A stretch of DNA of 64,000 nucleotides, from assembly GCF_000711695.1 (NCBI RefSeq), contig NW_013546957.1, positions 1 through 64,000 on the forward strand. Direction: 5' to 3'. This stretch comes from Tilletiaria anomala UBC 951 (lineage: Eukaryota > Basidiomycota > Exobasidiomycetes > Georgefischeriales > Tilletiariaceae). This document shows, piece after piece, positions 44,678 through 55,810 of this stretch; the first letter of the stretch is position 1, and each line of letters opens with the position of its first letter. The position numbers and the translations under genes were made by a program. The notes under the pieces are model-generated. The model was not told where the DNA came from and ran no database searches. It saw only the letters and a program-made list of their open reading frames with translations.

Positions 44678-47600
44678 ATGGGAGGTACTCAAGTGTCGTC
44701 GAATGAATGCACATCAAAGATGATGCTGGATGGCGACATTGAAGTTAATTTCGACACACTCGCGCGAACGTACGGTATCTCGGACATTAACCCACCCTCT
44801 TTCTCACTAGACACAGGATCGACTACTTACGGACGAACGTGGGCTTCTAACACTCTTCTTCACGATGACTTTGAGCCTTTTTTTCAGCATTCACACCTAC
44901 AGATGCAGTCCGATCTGAATGCGGAAGAACAAATTTCTTCTCCTTCTCCTGCTTTTCTGACCATCAGACCTGGGCAGAATCCAGGGAATCTGTCAGGGGA
45001 GTCAGCAAGCCCGATCGAGCACCGAACTTCACCTAATATAGGTTATGCTTCTGGTAAGCACAGCTACGAGTGCATGAATTCTCTATAGTGAAGAAGCTGA
45101 TGAATGTGCTATAGAATCCGAAGCTCAGCCGGCGCGCCGCGAGCCAAAGGTTGCATGCGGCATACATCTACGGCCCGTCAGCCTTCTGCCTGATCAGTAT
45201 CGAAGCCTGTACACCTTTGGCTTCTTCAATGCAATTCAATCCGCTTGTTTTGACTCGGTACGCTCTTTGCATACTGCTATCTGGGTACATTCTAATCCTT
45301 TCTTGATTTGAACGGTACTCAAGGTTTTGAATACAGATGAAAACATGGTGGTATGCGCTCCGACCGGTTCCGGAAAAACCGTCATCTTTGAGCTTGCAAT
45401 GATCAGGATGCTGATCAAAGGCAACCCTGAGGATCAGGTAGGCACTTGAAGACGCATATAAGAACCTATCCCACAGCCAGCTGATTACAAGCTCACTTAG
45501 GCGGTGTACATGGCCCCGAGCAAAGCGTTGGTCGCGGAACGCGTCCGTGACTGGACTCGTCGCTTCGCCCCGCTGGGAATCACTGTCGCTGAGCTTACTG
45601 GCGACACCCATTTCAGAGACGTCAAGGCTGCAAAGTCCGCTCGTGTGCTGGTCACTACACCCGACAAATGGGACGCGACCACCAGACGGTTCTTGCAGCA
45701 GCAAAAGCTGCAGTCCCGTGTGCGCTTAGTGATGATTGATGAGGTGCACATGCTCCGTGATGCGAGAGGACCTCGCCTGGAAGCTGTGGTCGCACGAGTT
45801 AAAGTTCATGGAAACTCTGTCCGCATAATCGCTCTTTCAGCTACGGTTCCGAATGTTCAGGATGTGGCCGACTGGATTGGAAATGACAACTCACAGGCGC
45901 ATACATCCAGCAAGCTGTCAGCCCAAGTGTTCCGCTTTGGCGAGGAATATCGTCCTGTTCCTTTGAAACGCTTCGTTTACGGATATGGAAAGCATGAAGT
46001 TGCCGGGTACAGCAACGCGCTCGACAAGAAATTGCTTGCCTTAATCAAAGACCATGGAAAAGGCAAGCCAGTGCTGATCTTCGTTCCGACGCGCAATGCG
46101 ACTATCCAAAGTGCAGACCACCTAGCGAAGGAGTATTCAAGTCTCCGCAGTGGCCCAATGAGACCACCTTGGCCTATCCCCAAAGCTATCAACGCATCCT
46201 TTGACCATCTGAAGCTTTCTACCGTCGCCAAGCAGGGCATTGCTTTCCATCATGCTGGCCTGTCTCTCAGGGATCGAAAGACAATTGAAGAAATGTTTCT
46301 TGATGGTCGTCTCAGCGTACTTTGTGAGTGGCAAAAAGCCTGCTCTCTGCTCACGTTCTGACATCCATACTCTTTGCAGGCTGCACCTCGACCCTAGCTG
46401 TTGGAACCAACTTGCCAGCGTGAGTGCCTTATTTTTGCCAGCTTAGAGCCATGAATGTTGACTGACGCTGTCTCCCTTTATGAGCAGCCATTGTGTCGTA
46501 AGCGACATGCGTAGGGTATCGGTCTTGGCTACGCAACTGATTGATTCTCGCTTCAGATCGTTCGCGGAACGCAGATTTTCGACGAGACTTGGAAAGAGAT
46601 GTCTGAGCTAGACCTGATCCAGATGCTGGGAAGGGCGGGCCGTCCTGAATTCGACAATGAGGGCTGTGCGGTGATTATGTGCGACTCTCAGCTCAAAGAA
46701 AAGTATTCGAATCTCGCGTCTGGAGACACTACGATCGAATCACACCTGGGGGAAGAATTGAAGGAGCATCTAAACTCCGAGGCGAGCATCAAAACTTATA
46801 TCTGGCTGACCTACTTGCTGAAGTATGTCGTGGTCGCTCTAGATTGGCTTGCACGGGTTTTCGACCTCCGATGCCTTGTTGCGCTGGATCAAGGCAACTT
46901 TCTATTACGTTCGGCTGAGGAAGAATCCAGTGAGTGTGGCTGGTGCGATTTCGGAGCTGATGTCTGACATGCGCGCATCGCTACACTCTTGCAGGAGCGG
47001 TATGGCCACAAGGCACTTGACGAGACATTTGATTGCGACAAGCACCTGTACAAGATCTGCTCTGAAGCTTTAACTAGCTTGAAAGAGAGCACGTTGGTGT
47101 CGATATCTAATGAGAACGACCAGATTCACGCGACGGAATTTGGAGGTGCGTGTCCCCTTGCTCGTCAGCAGGCTCTGTCATTGACTCGCTCGAGTGGTAG
47201 ACATCATGGCGAAGCATTTTGTCAGCTACAATGTGAGCGACTCGGCGAATGATGCGAGAGCCCATTTCTGATGTTTCGCGTTCGCAAGTCAATGTTGAGC
47301 CTTATGAAACAATCGGAGCACCCCATTAGCACAAAGGAAGTGGTCAGTCATGCCGTTAAGGAGGGAGGGATAGACCCGGTTTACTAACAGTGTGTGACAT
47401 TCAGCTCGAGAGGATTTCTGAAGCCGAAGAATTCAAAACGCTCCGTCCGCGTAGAGGAGACAAGGATGTGCGACATATAATGCATCTGTGCTGTGACTGG
47501 TTGCTAATGTTGGTACCCATGACCTTTTCCAGTTTTACGCAGCACTGATGGCACATGATGATATCCGCTACCCCCCGGCAAAAGTCTCGGGCGCCCCAGA

Positions 47601-50425
47601 AAAAGTGTCACTATTGATACAAGTGAGCGCTGTCATCGATCCTGATCTTTTACTTGCGGAACAGCACGCCTCACGACGATTTCTCAGGTTGTTCTCGCAG
47701 GAATCGCAACTTCAGAGTTAAAGCAGCCGCAGCAAAGCAACCCTGTTCTCGATTCACGGACTATATTTCGCGTCGCCCCACGCTTATCACTTGCAGCCCT
47801 GGATATCGCCCTCGCTCGCAAAGATGGGCATTTCACAGCTGCAGCCTTTGAAGTCATGCGCGCGATGCATGGCCAAGCCTGGGACACGTCACCGTCGGTA
47901 CTACGTCAACTGGACGGGTGAGCCCTTTGTTTTGTTGGTGAATAAGCATGCACTTACAATTGATAGGAACCATTATCAGTATCGGAGAGAAGTCTATGCG
48001 TGTTCTGTCTATGTCCGGCATCTCATCTATCAGAGATGTAGCGACATCCGACCCTCGTCGTCTTGAGCAGCTGCTTTCAAGGCATCCTCCAGTGAGATTT
48101 TGAGGGAGAATTTCCTGAGCTGTGCAATGCTGACCATTCATTGACTTGTCAGTTCGGAAACAAGCTGGTGGCTAATGCAAAACAATTCCCTGCAATCACG
48201 CTTGGGCTACATCAGGTCGGAAAGGCAAGAGGGTCGTCAGGTCTCTCGGTAACTATGGTGGTAGAAGTGGGACTCGAGATCTGCGATGCAATATTGAGCA
48301 AGCGCACGGACGACGGGACCATCAGCTTCGCCGCCATTCTGACCATGACCTCGGACAAACAGCTGGTCGACTTTCGAAGGACGCCGTGCGTTCTGTAGAT
48401 GCGATTGTACCCTCGTTGGCGCGAGGCTGACATTCATCCTTCTCGAACAGGATAAAAGTTTTGGCTCGTGCTTCACCACAGACTTTCACCGTCAAATGCC
48501 CACTGACAAAGCCATCTCAGAGGATCATCTGTGTTGCTGCTTGCGACAACATTGCCGGTACTGCGCTCAAAGCGGAGCTCCGACCCGACGCAGACCCGGC
48601 TGAGTATCCGGTCCCAGAATTGGACAAAGAAGCAGGAGAGACAGTGCTTGTGAGTGAGATGTCTCCTAGCACGGCGGCCCATCTGCGCGTGCTGATTCTT
48701 CAAATGGAAAGCAGGAACAGGTTCAGAATTCCGAAATCCAATCTGGTCCGTGCCTTGTCTTTACCCCATTCGTGGTCTTCATGCTGATTTCAAACCTCCC
48801 TTTCAGAGCCGGTCGCGTGTGGACGAGCTCGCAGCTACGTCGAAATCCACCCTCACGACTGTCCCGACGCTCAACAGAACAAGTTGGCAGATCGGAGATG
48901 CAAACATACCTGTCGAAGGCCTTGCAAGCACGCCTGTTGCAACGAAGGCGTCAAAAAGAGAACCACAGCGGCGAAGCAATATGTCTTTAAGGCCACGACA
49001 CCGAATGACGGCCCTGATCACTCCTCTTCTATGAGCATGACAGTCAAAGAGAAGCCGAGCAAAGCAAAGCAAAGGAAGTTTACGCATAAACCATCCGCCG
49101 AAAAGCGAAAGGCAGGATACCTTTCTGACGACACCTCTGACGACGATCTGCACGCCGGACCTCTGTCAAAAATAAAATTGCACAAGACAATTGAATCGAA
49201 GAAGGCAGCTATCAACAATGCTTTTAGCGACTCTGAGGATGAATTCAATGACCCTTCATTTGATGAGATCCTTTCCAATGTTGAGGTCGAGAAGCAGGCA
49301 ACCACAACCAACAATATCACTACTACCACTGCGAATAATCAGGTTCCGAACCAAAACAAAAAGGTTTCCAGAAGAGCATCCTCGCTCTTCAATCAGCTCG
49401 ACGACAGCGATTGGCCCTCAAAGCCGAAGCTGCACCGTTCATCTGAAGCCTCGGGTCTTTCGACCGCTACGTATGTGCAAGGCTTGCAAAAAAATCATCT
49501 CCCAGCAATCCACACATTGAACTCAACTGCGGCTGGTAAATCCATCGATCCATTGCAAGATGCGGAAGAAGATCAACTCGACAGGGATGATGACATTGAT
49601 GAGCATTACCCTGCATTCGCCGATGGCGTCCACCCTCAGGCTACAATATCTTTCGTTCGCGGTGCAGATGAAGATGTTGATGCCGAAGTTGATCCAGCAC
49701 ATCACCGCACAGATGAGCCTCAAGCTGCGGTACAGGCACTCGACCCGATGTGCGAGTCAATCTCATCTTTCCCTGGTGACATAGGTGCAAGCTTGAGTCG
49801 CGGTCAAAAAGCCGTCGACAATGACGACAGGGAGGAGGAAGAGATGAAATTTGGCGAGTTCATCGAGGGTTGGGGCGAAGATTCAACCGTGGCTGGTCCC
49901 GATGACCTGCCTACAAAAGCAGCCCAGCTGGATGACCAAGTGATGAGCTTTGAGGATGATCAATGCTCGAATATCGGTGATTCGGGAAGTCAAGAAGCCT
50001 CTCGTATGAGATGTGTGGCTTTCGACACCCTTGATACGATCGAAGAGATTTCGGAGCCTGTCGTCCCCGCTTCTGAACGTGCAACATCTGCAGCGCCTGC
50101 ACATCAGTCGCAAGCAGCACTGATCCTGGAATCCTCGACTTCTGCAGCAACACGAGGTCAACCGGACATCCCAAGCGCAAGTTCTGTCGCCGCATGTCAA
50201 ACGAAAGGCAAGCGTACTCGAAGCTCAGACAAATTGTCTACGGCCAAGCAGCAGCAACATCAGCAGAAGCAACCAGGCACGAACGATGTTTCCGGCGGCC
50301 ACGTTAGCGCAAGCTCAGATGCAATGGGACAAGAGGACGGCGCTTTGCTCATGGACGAGTTGGATGCATGGCTGGAGAGCAACGAGGCGGAAAAGATGGC
50401 AGATGCAATTGCCAGTGAGAGGTAG
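44678..50425 (+). CDS. MER3: MER3/HFM1 meiotic DNA helicase (Ski2-like)
   Basis: Nineteen exons, join(44678..45053,45115..45257,45324..45437,45501..46323,46380..46419,46488..46497,46557..46781,46843..46929,46995..47145,47201..47232,47289..47342,47405..47467,47533..47622,47688..47917,47980..48091,48153..48385,48451..48649,48715..48745,48807..50425), give 1543 residues. Helicase motifs: LPDQYRSLYTFGFFNAIQSA (Q region), APTGSGKT (Walker A, about 185), MIDEVHML (DEVH box), SATVPNVQDVADWIG, CCTSTLAVGTNLPAH, and MLGRAGRPEF (motif VI). A Sec63-like domain follows (WDTSPSVLRQLDGIGEKSMR, a helix-hairpin-helix), then a Cys/His cluster CKHTCRRPCKHACC (about 1033) and a long acidic Ser/Asp-rich tail. MER3 unwinds recombination intermediates and promotes interfering meiotic crossovers. 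One intron is GC-AG and one exon is 10 nt. The exon 11 donor and exons 17-19 junctions are least certain. Confidence 0.92.
46488..46497 (+). other. 10-nt micro-exon of MER3
   Basis: CCATTGTGTC is flanked by GAGCAG on the left and GTAAGC on the right. It supplies most of HCV between NLPA and IVRGTQIF, completing the conserved motif NLPAHxVIxxGTQ. Skipping it would break both the motif and the frame. Confidence 0.85.
46782..46842 (+). other. GC-AG intron of MER3
   Basis: With donor GAG|GCGAGC and acceptor CTCTAG|ATT, this 61-nt intron joins EHLNSE directly to IGLHGFSTSDALLRWIKATF, which fits the family consensus (EHLNAEI, then W-IRxTxxYIR). No GT donor gives a working frame here. Confidence 0.8.
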
Positions 50426-51349
50426 GGTGCAGGTAGAGCAAAGAAGGAAGGCTAAAGCCGAGCTAAGCCATATGGATTCGCGGTCCCAGACCCTCAAGCA
50501 CGTCCGTGCCCGTCAGCTGCCCATTGTGTCCCAGAAACCAACGAATTGTATTCAGAAGATTCGAGCAACATGCTGTCATTGGACTTGACCATGCAGCTTG
50601 TGAGTTGTTTTAAGCATGTTGGATGGCGTGGTTCGAGACCAACCAAACTTGTTGAACAACTGCATGGGCACCTCTCCTTATCGCCTGCTCGTCGAAAGCA
50701 TGAGGTCAGTGGTGCTCTGCACGACAGCGAATACACAGAAATACCCGGCAGAGTTGGATGTAGCTTGCCGCCCCATCACCTCGTTCCCTTGCCCTCGACT
50801 CTCGAATCCATCACCCAATGGATTATTAGGTGGACGTTGGACGCCACGATGGAATCTCATGATGGAAACAGCCGAACATGATGGAACGAGCTCTCAGCCG
50901 GATGAGCGCTCGGCTTTCACCTCAGCCCGAGCGCCGGCAAGATTTGGCCCCGCACAGTTCCGGCACTAGGCCAGTCAGCGACTATCGCTGACGACTACAT
51001 TAGCAATCTGGGCGTCGCGGCCGGGTATCGCATGAGATAGATCGTGCATCTCATCCCCCCATGTCATCGCCACCGCGTCCTACGCAAGCAGCCCCGCCCA
51101 CCTTTACTCAGTCTCGACGCTTTCCAGAGCCAGGATCGCACCAGTAGCAGGGCTGGTCGAAAGCCCTAGCTGCAGCAGATCGTGCCGTGCCGACGAAACA
51201 CCCGAGAGTCACCACGGCCATCAACGAACCACCCGCTCAATTGACTGCACTTGACCCTCGTGTGACACGCGAGACCAAGCCAGTGCTAGTGGCAAACGAT
51301 CCATCTTACCCAGAAAGCCAACATCAGCAGGGGGAAAGGTGCAGGAATA
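50426..51349. other. Intergenic region MER3 / Lon
   Basis: About 0.9 kb between same-strand genes. Short frames have no similarity that I recognise. It should contain the MER3 3' end and the Lon promoter. Confidence 0.45.
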
Positions 51350-54300
51350 ATGCTCTCCTCCGGAAACATCGTCATCCCGCCCCTTCTGGCCGTTCTGCCA
51401 CTGCCCTACCCGTTCGTCCTGCACCCTTCTCTCCTACTCAGCATTCCCTTGTCGTACGCCCATGCGCTCAGCCTGCTCAAGGCTGCTCTTCACACGGCTG
51501 CATCAGATGGAGGAAAACTCGTAGATGTGAACATTAACAACAGCAACCGTCCGATTATCGTCGCCTGTCTCCCAAGCCTGCGCGCTCCAGCCGGCTCGTC
51601 TGCAAACCCAGTGCCTCCGAGCCAGCAAGACTCCGTCGTCCCACACTCTTCGAACCCCTCCAATGGAGCTGCAAATGGAGCGTCGATCATCACAACTCAC
51701 GAGCTAGCAGAGTGGGGTTGCGCAGCTCGCCTTCTCCGCTTGACCCGCCACCCGGCCAGCCAGACATGCACGCTCCTCGTTACTGGCCTTGCTCGCATCC
51801 GCGTGGACCGCTTCCTTTCCTCTCGAGTCACGGTAACGATCGCGGGAAGTAGCAGTGGCCGCTTGCCAAGCGGCACTGCTGATCCTCGCGCAAATGAAAT
51901 CGAGGGGGACAAAAGGTCCGGCAATGACACTGTTTCGCAAGATGTCGCTGTCCCCCTCGCCGCTGTTACCGTCTTTGTCGATGGGGTGGACCGGTTCACA
52001 TCGGAGCTCTCCCTGACGGGGCGCAAGCTGCCGCTTGGGGAAGAGAAAGATGATGCTGAGATGATCCGAGATCTCCGAGGGGCAGCGAGCGACATTCTCG
52101 ACTCCTTCTCATCGCTCCCCACTTTTGGGAGCAGCGGGCGCAATGGCGAGAGCTCGCTGAGCAACACAATCGTACCTCTATCGCTTCTCTCGCCCAATGG
52201 AAACAGCGCGCTGGGATACCTTACCAGCAGCGGTGCAGGGGCAGGGAGCATGCCTCTGCTGCCGCCCGTCATGCTCAAGCGTCTGCGCTCGCTTGTCAAG
52301 GAGACGCCCAATGCGGCAGCTGCCATCTTGGCCGACGTCCTCGTCGGCACCCTCGGAGGCGCATGTGAGTGGGCAGCCCGGCTGAATCTGCTAAGCGAAT
52401 GGGATGCGCGCGATCGGGTCGTTGCCGCGACCAAAGCGCTGCGCGATGGTGCGAACAGGATCATGCTCGCCAAGGAGCTTATCTCAGCCCTCGCCGCGCC
52501 GCTCAACCAGGGAAGCAAAGAGACGCTCATCCGTCTGCAGCTCGAGAGCCTCCTCACAAGCTTGGCTGCCATTAACCCAAACGTCAGCGCACGTATAACC
52601 ACGCCCAGCGGAGGATTCAGCATCAGTGGGGGCAACACCGCAGCTGGTTCCAAGGATACGGAGGGCAACAGCCCCAGGCGCAATGGCATCATCACCATTC
52701 GCTCGGGCTCGGGAGGTAAGGGAAACAATAGCGATGCTGCCAAAATCATCAATTCGATCCGCAACAGCGGCAACCCATTCCGCCTTGGCAGCAGTGGCAA
52801 TAGCAACAACCCCTTCGGTGGCGGTGGCGGAGCAGCCAATGGTGGCGGCAGTGCCGACAGCACAGGCGCGGGAAACGATAGTGGCGAGACGGATGAAATA
52901 ACAGAGCTGGCAGCCAAGCTCGAGAAGGCGATGCTGTCGCCCGAGGCTCGTAAGGTATGCGATAAGGAGCTCAAGCGTCTCTCGCGCATTCCGCAGCAGA
53001 GCGTCGAGCGCGGCGTCCTCATCACATATCTGGAGCTTATGGCCGAGCTACCGTGGGGCAAGACGAGCGTCGACCTGAGCGAGCAGGAGCAACTGAAGCT
53101 GCTCAAGCGTGGCGCGCACGTCGACGAGAAGCTTGAAGAGTCGCATCGGGCGCAGGACGAAGGAATCGTCGAGCGTGCGCGTCGGATCCTGGATGAGGAT
53201 CACTATGGCCTGGAGAAGATCAAGAAACGCCTGGTCGAGTATCTCGCCGTGCTGGAGCTCAAAACCATCCAAGCAGAGGAGAAGCTGGACGCGGAGATCC
53301 ACGTGGAAGTGGCACAACCGGCTGGGGCGAAAATGGAGATCGCTGGTCCTGGCAGCAACACCAACAGAGGCCCCGCTGGAGCTAGCGCCTTCGACCTTGG
53401 CTCGGACCCAAAGGAGACGCTCGGCGGCTCGATCAGCTTCGAAGGAGAAGAAGACGACACAAATACCTCAGCTGTCGGATCGGTCTCTGCGTCTGATCCG
53501 CGCGCCCTTGATCGCTCCAAGGAGTACGCGCGAGGTGAAGGCGTTCCGCACATCGAAGGTCTTTCCGAGGAGGAGAAGCAGCGCAATCTCGATCGAGAGG
53601 TTGTGCACCGGCAGAAAAAGAAGGTCAGCGTTGCTGACAAGGGCCCGATTCTGCTGCTTGTTGGGCCACCAGGGACGGGCAAAACGTCAATCGCGGTGGG
53701 TTGTACAGTCTTGCGCATCCATATATCTAGCGATAAGATTCACTGACATTTTTTCCTTTTTACCGATGTTCAGAAATCGCTCGCGACTGCGCTGCGACGA
53801 CCTTTCACCCGCCTCTCGCTCGGTGGAGTCCGCGACGAAGCCGAGATCCGCGGCCACCGACGCACCTATGTTGGCGCCATGCCTGGTTCCATCGCTTCTG
53901 CGCTGCGCAAAGTCGGCGTCAGCGATCCTGTCATTTTGCTGGACGAAGTGGACAAGCTGGGCAGCGGCAATGGCTTACACGGCGACCCAATGGCTGCCAT
54001 GCTTGAGGTTCTCGATCCTGAGCAGAACTTCAGTTTCAATGATCATTATGTAAACTGTCCGATTGATCTTAGCAAGGGTGAGGGCACTTTTGAAGACTGA
54101 GCGTGATGGGCAACTCGCTGACTACAAAGGTGATCGTTTTCTCTCCAGTGCTCTTCATTGCTACTGCGAACTCCCTGGACACGATCTCTCCTCCCCTGCT
54201 CGACCGTACCGAGGTGATCCAAGTTTCAGGGTACACGCACGATGAAAAGGTCGCCATTGCTCGCCAATATCTCCTGCCCAAGCAGATCAAAGCACAAGGG

Positions 54301-55285
54301 CTCAAGCCTGAGGACTTGAATGTCTCCGACGACGTCCTTCTTAAGGTTGCCATGAGCTACACACGCGAAGCAGGTGTACGCACACTCGAGCGGCAGATCA
54401 GTGCCATTGCGCGCGCCAAGGCGGTCGAGTACGCAGAAGTCAAGAAGGGCGCGAATGACAAAGGCGGCAAGCCAAAGGTGTACGATCCGGTTGTGCGGCT
54501 CGATCAGCTCGAGGCGTTGTTGGGCGTAGAGACGTACGAGCCCGAGGTGGCTGAGCTGCAGTCTCGTCCAGGCGTCGCCACTGGCCTTGCCTACCAGGGT
54601 TCTGGCAGCGGTGGCATCCTGCACATCGAGAGCGTCTTGCTGCCTCCGGGAAATGGCAACCTTAAGCTCACCGGCTCACTTGGCGACGTCATTCGGGAAT
54701 CAGCCGAGCTCGCGCTTTCTTGGATCAAGGCGCACGCTTTCCAATTGGGCATCACGACTTCGCGCGATTCGGAATTCCCGAAGAATGACATTCACCTGCA
54801 CCTTCCATCCGGTGCCATTCCCAAGGACGGCCCGAGCGCTGGTGTTGCAATGACATGCGCTCTGGTTAGCTTGTTCTCTCGCACGCCGATCAGCCCCAAG
54901 CTCGCCATGACTGGAGAGATTACATTGCGCGGCCAAGTTACACCCGTTGGAGGCATCAAGGAGAAGTGCCTGGGAGCGTGAGTGTGCCTTCCGTCCCTTT
55001 TGCTTGAGATAGTTTTGACAATTCATGACTGAAATCCTATTTTCGTTTTACAGACATCGCGCGGGCATCACGAAGGTTCTTCTACCAGCTCGCAACCGGA
55101 AGGACATCGAAGCCGATTTGCCTGCAAACGTCAAAGCAGAGCTGGAGGTCGTGTACATCAAGACTATCTGGCAGGCACTTGAAGCGGCCTTCGGCATGGC
55201 GCTTTTTGAGCATGCCACTGGCAGTCACGAAGGCGTCGAGGAGGGACGGAAGATGATGTTCGAGCTGGAGGATAGCAGACTGTGA
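51350..55285 (+). CDS. LONP2: Lon protease, peroxisomal type
   Basis: Four exons, join(51350..53695,53774..54077,54149..54977,55054..55285), give 1236 residues. A LON substrate-binding N-domain (about 10-150: [20 protein letters not shown]) contains long Ser/Gly/Asn inserts. After a helical segment ([30 protein letters not shown]) comes the AAA+ module: GPPGTGKT (Walker A), [30 protein letters not shown] (Walker B). The proteolytic domain has the Ser in [14 protein letters not shown] and the Lys in [15 protein letters not shown], forming the Ser-Lys dyad. The protein ends SRL, a PTS1-type peroxisomal signal, and lacks a mitochondrial presequence, so it is the peroxisomal matrix Lon that degrades damaged matrix proteins. 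It is longer than typical (about 900-1000 aa) because of the inserts at about 420-530 and 650-740. Confidence 0.95.
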
Positions 55286-55810
55286 AACGCGCGTCATATA
55301 ATTGTAGTACCAGATCCACTTGTTGTCACTGCTATCTTTCATACTTGCAAATGATTTGTAAATAGGCACTCACATAAGACAATCGACTTTCCATGCAAAC
55401 CATGCACAGACGACAGAAGCTGCCAGGTCTCCAAGGTCGAGGCTCGTCATCGTGCTCATCGCTCAGCAGCCAGCTCTGTCAAACGCAGAAGAATCGGCGT
55501 GTTGCGTATGCGCACACACGCGTCCTGCGTCACGAAACGCGTCGCGTGTTAATTGTGTTGACTTCTTCAGCTGGTAGCTTCACACCTCATGCCACCCCAT
55601 CTCGCATCGCGTTTCAGTCCGACTTGTTCCGTTGCTCGCCGCTTGATTTCGCTTGAGGCACGTCACACGAGTTGCCACTAGCTCGATCTCGATCATATTT
55701 CTTTTGTTGAGCCGGCTATCCACTGAACCGCAGGCCAGGCAATTTTCAGTCAAAGCAATCGGTTGCTTCACTGCCTGACCTTTACCAACTGCCTCGGATA
55801 GTCAGTGACC
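55286..55810. other. Intergenic region Lon / SLX1
   Basis: About 525 bases between same-strand genes; no gene or RNA is recognised. The SLX1 promoter should be in its right half. Confidence 0.45.

Noticed and set aside
46557-46967. MER3 as a frame-shifted pseudogene
   Set aside because: The apparent shift at 46.8 kb disappears with a GC-AG intron that rebuilds the family consensus exactly; all other exons join cleanly.
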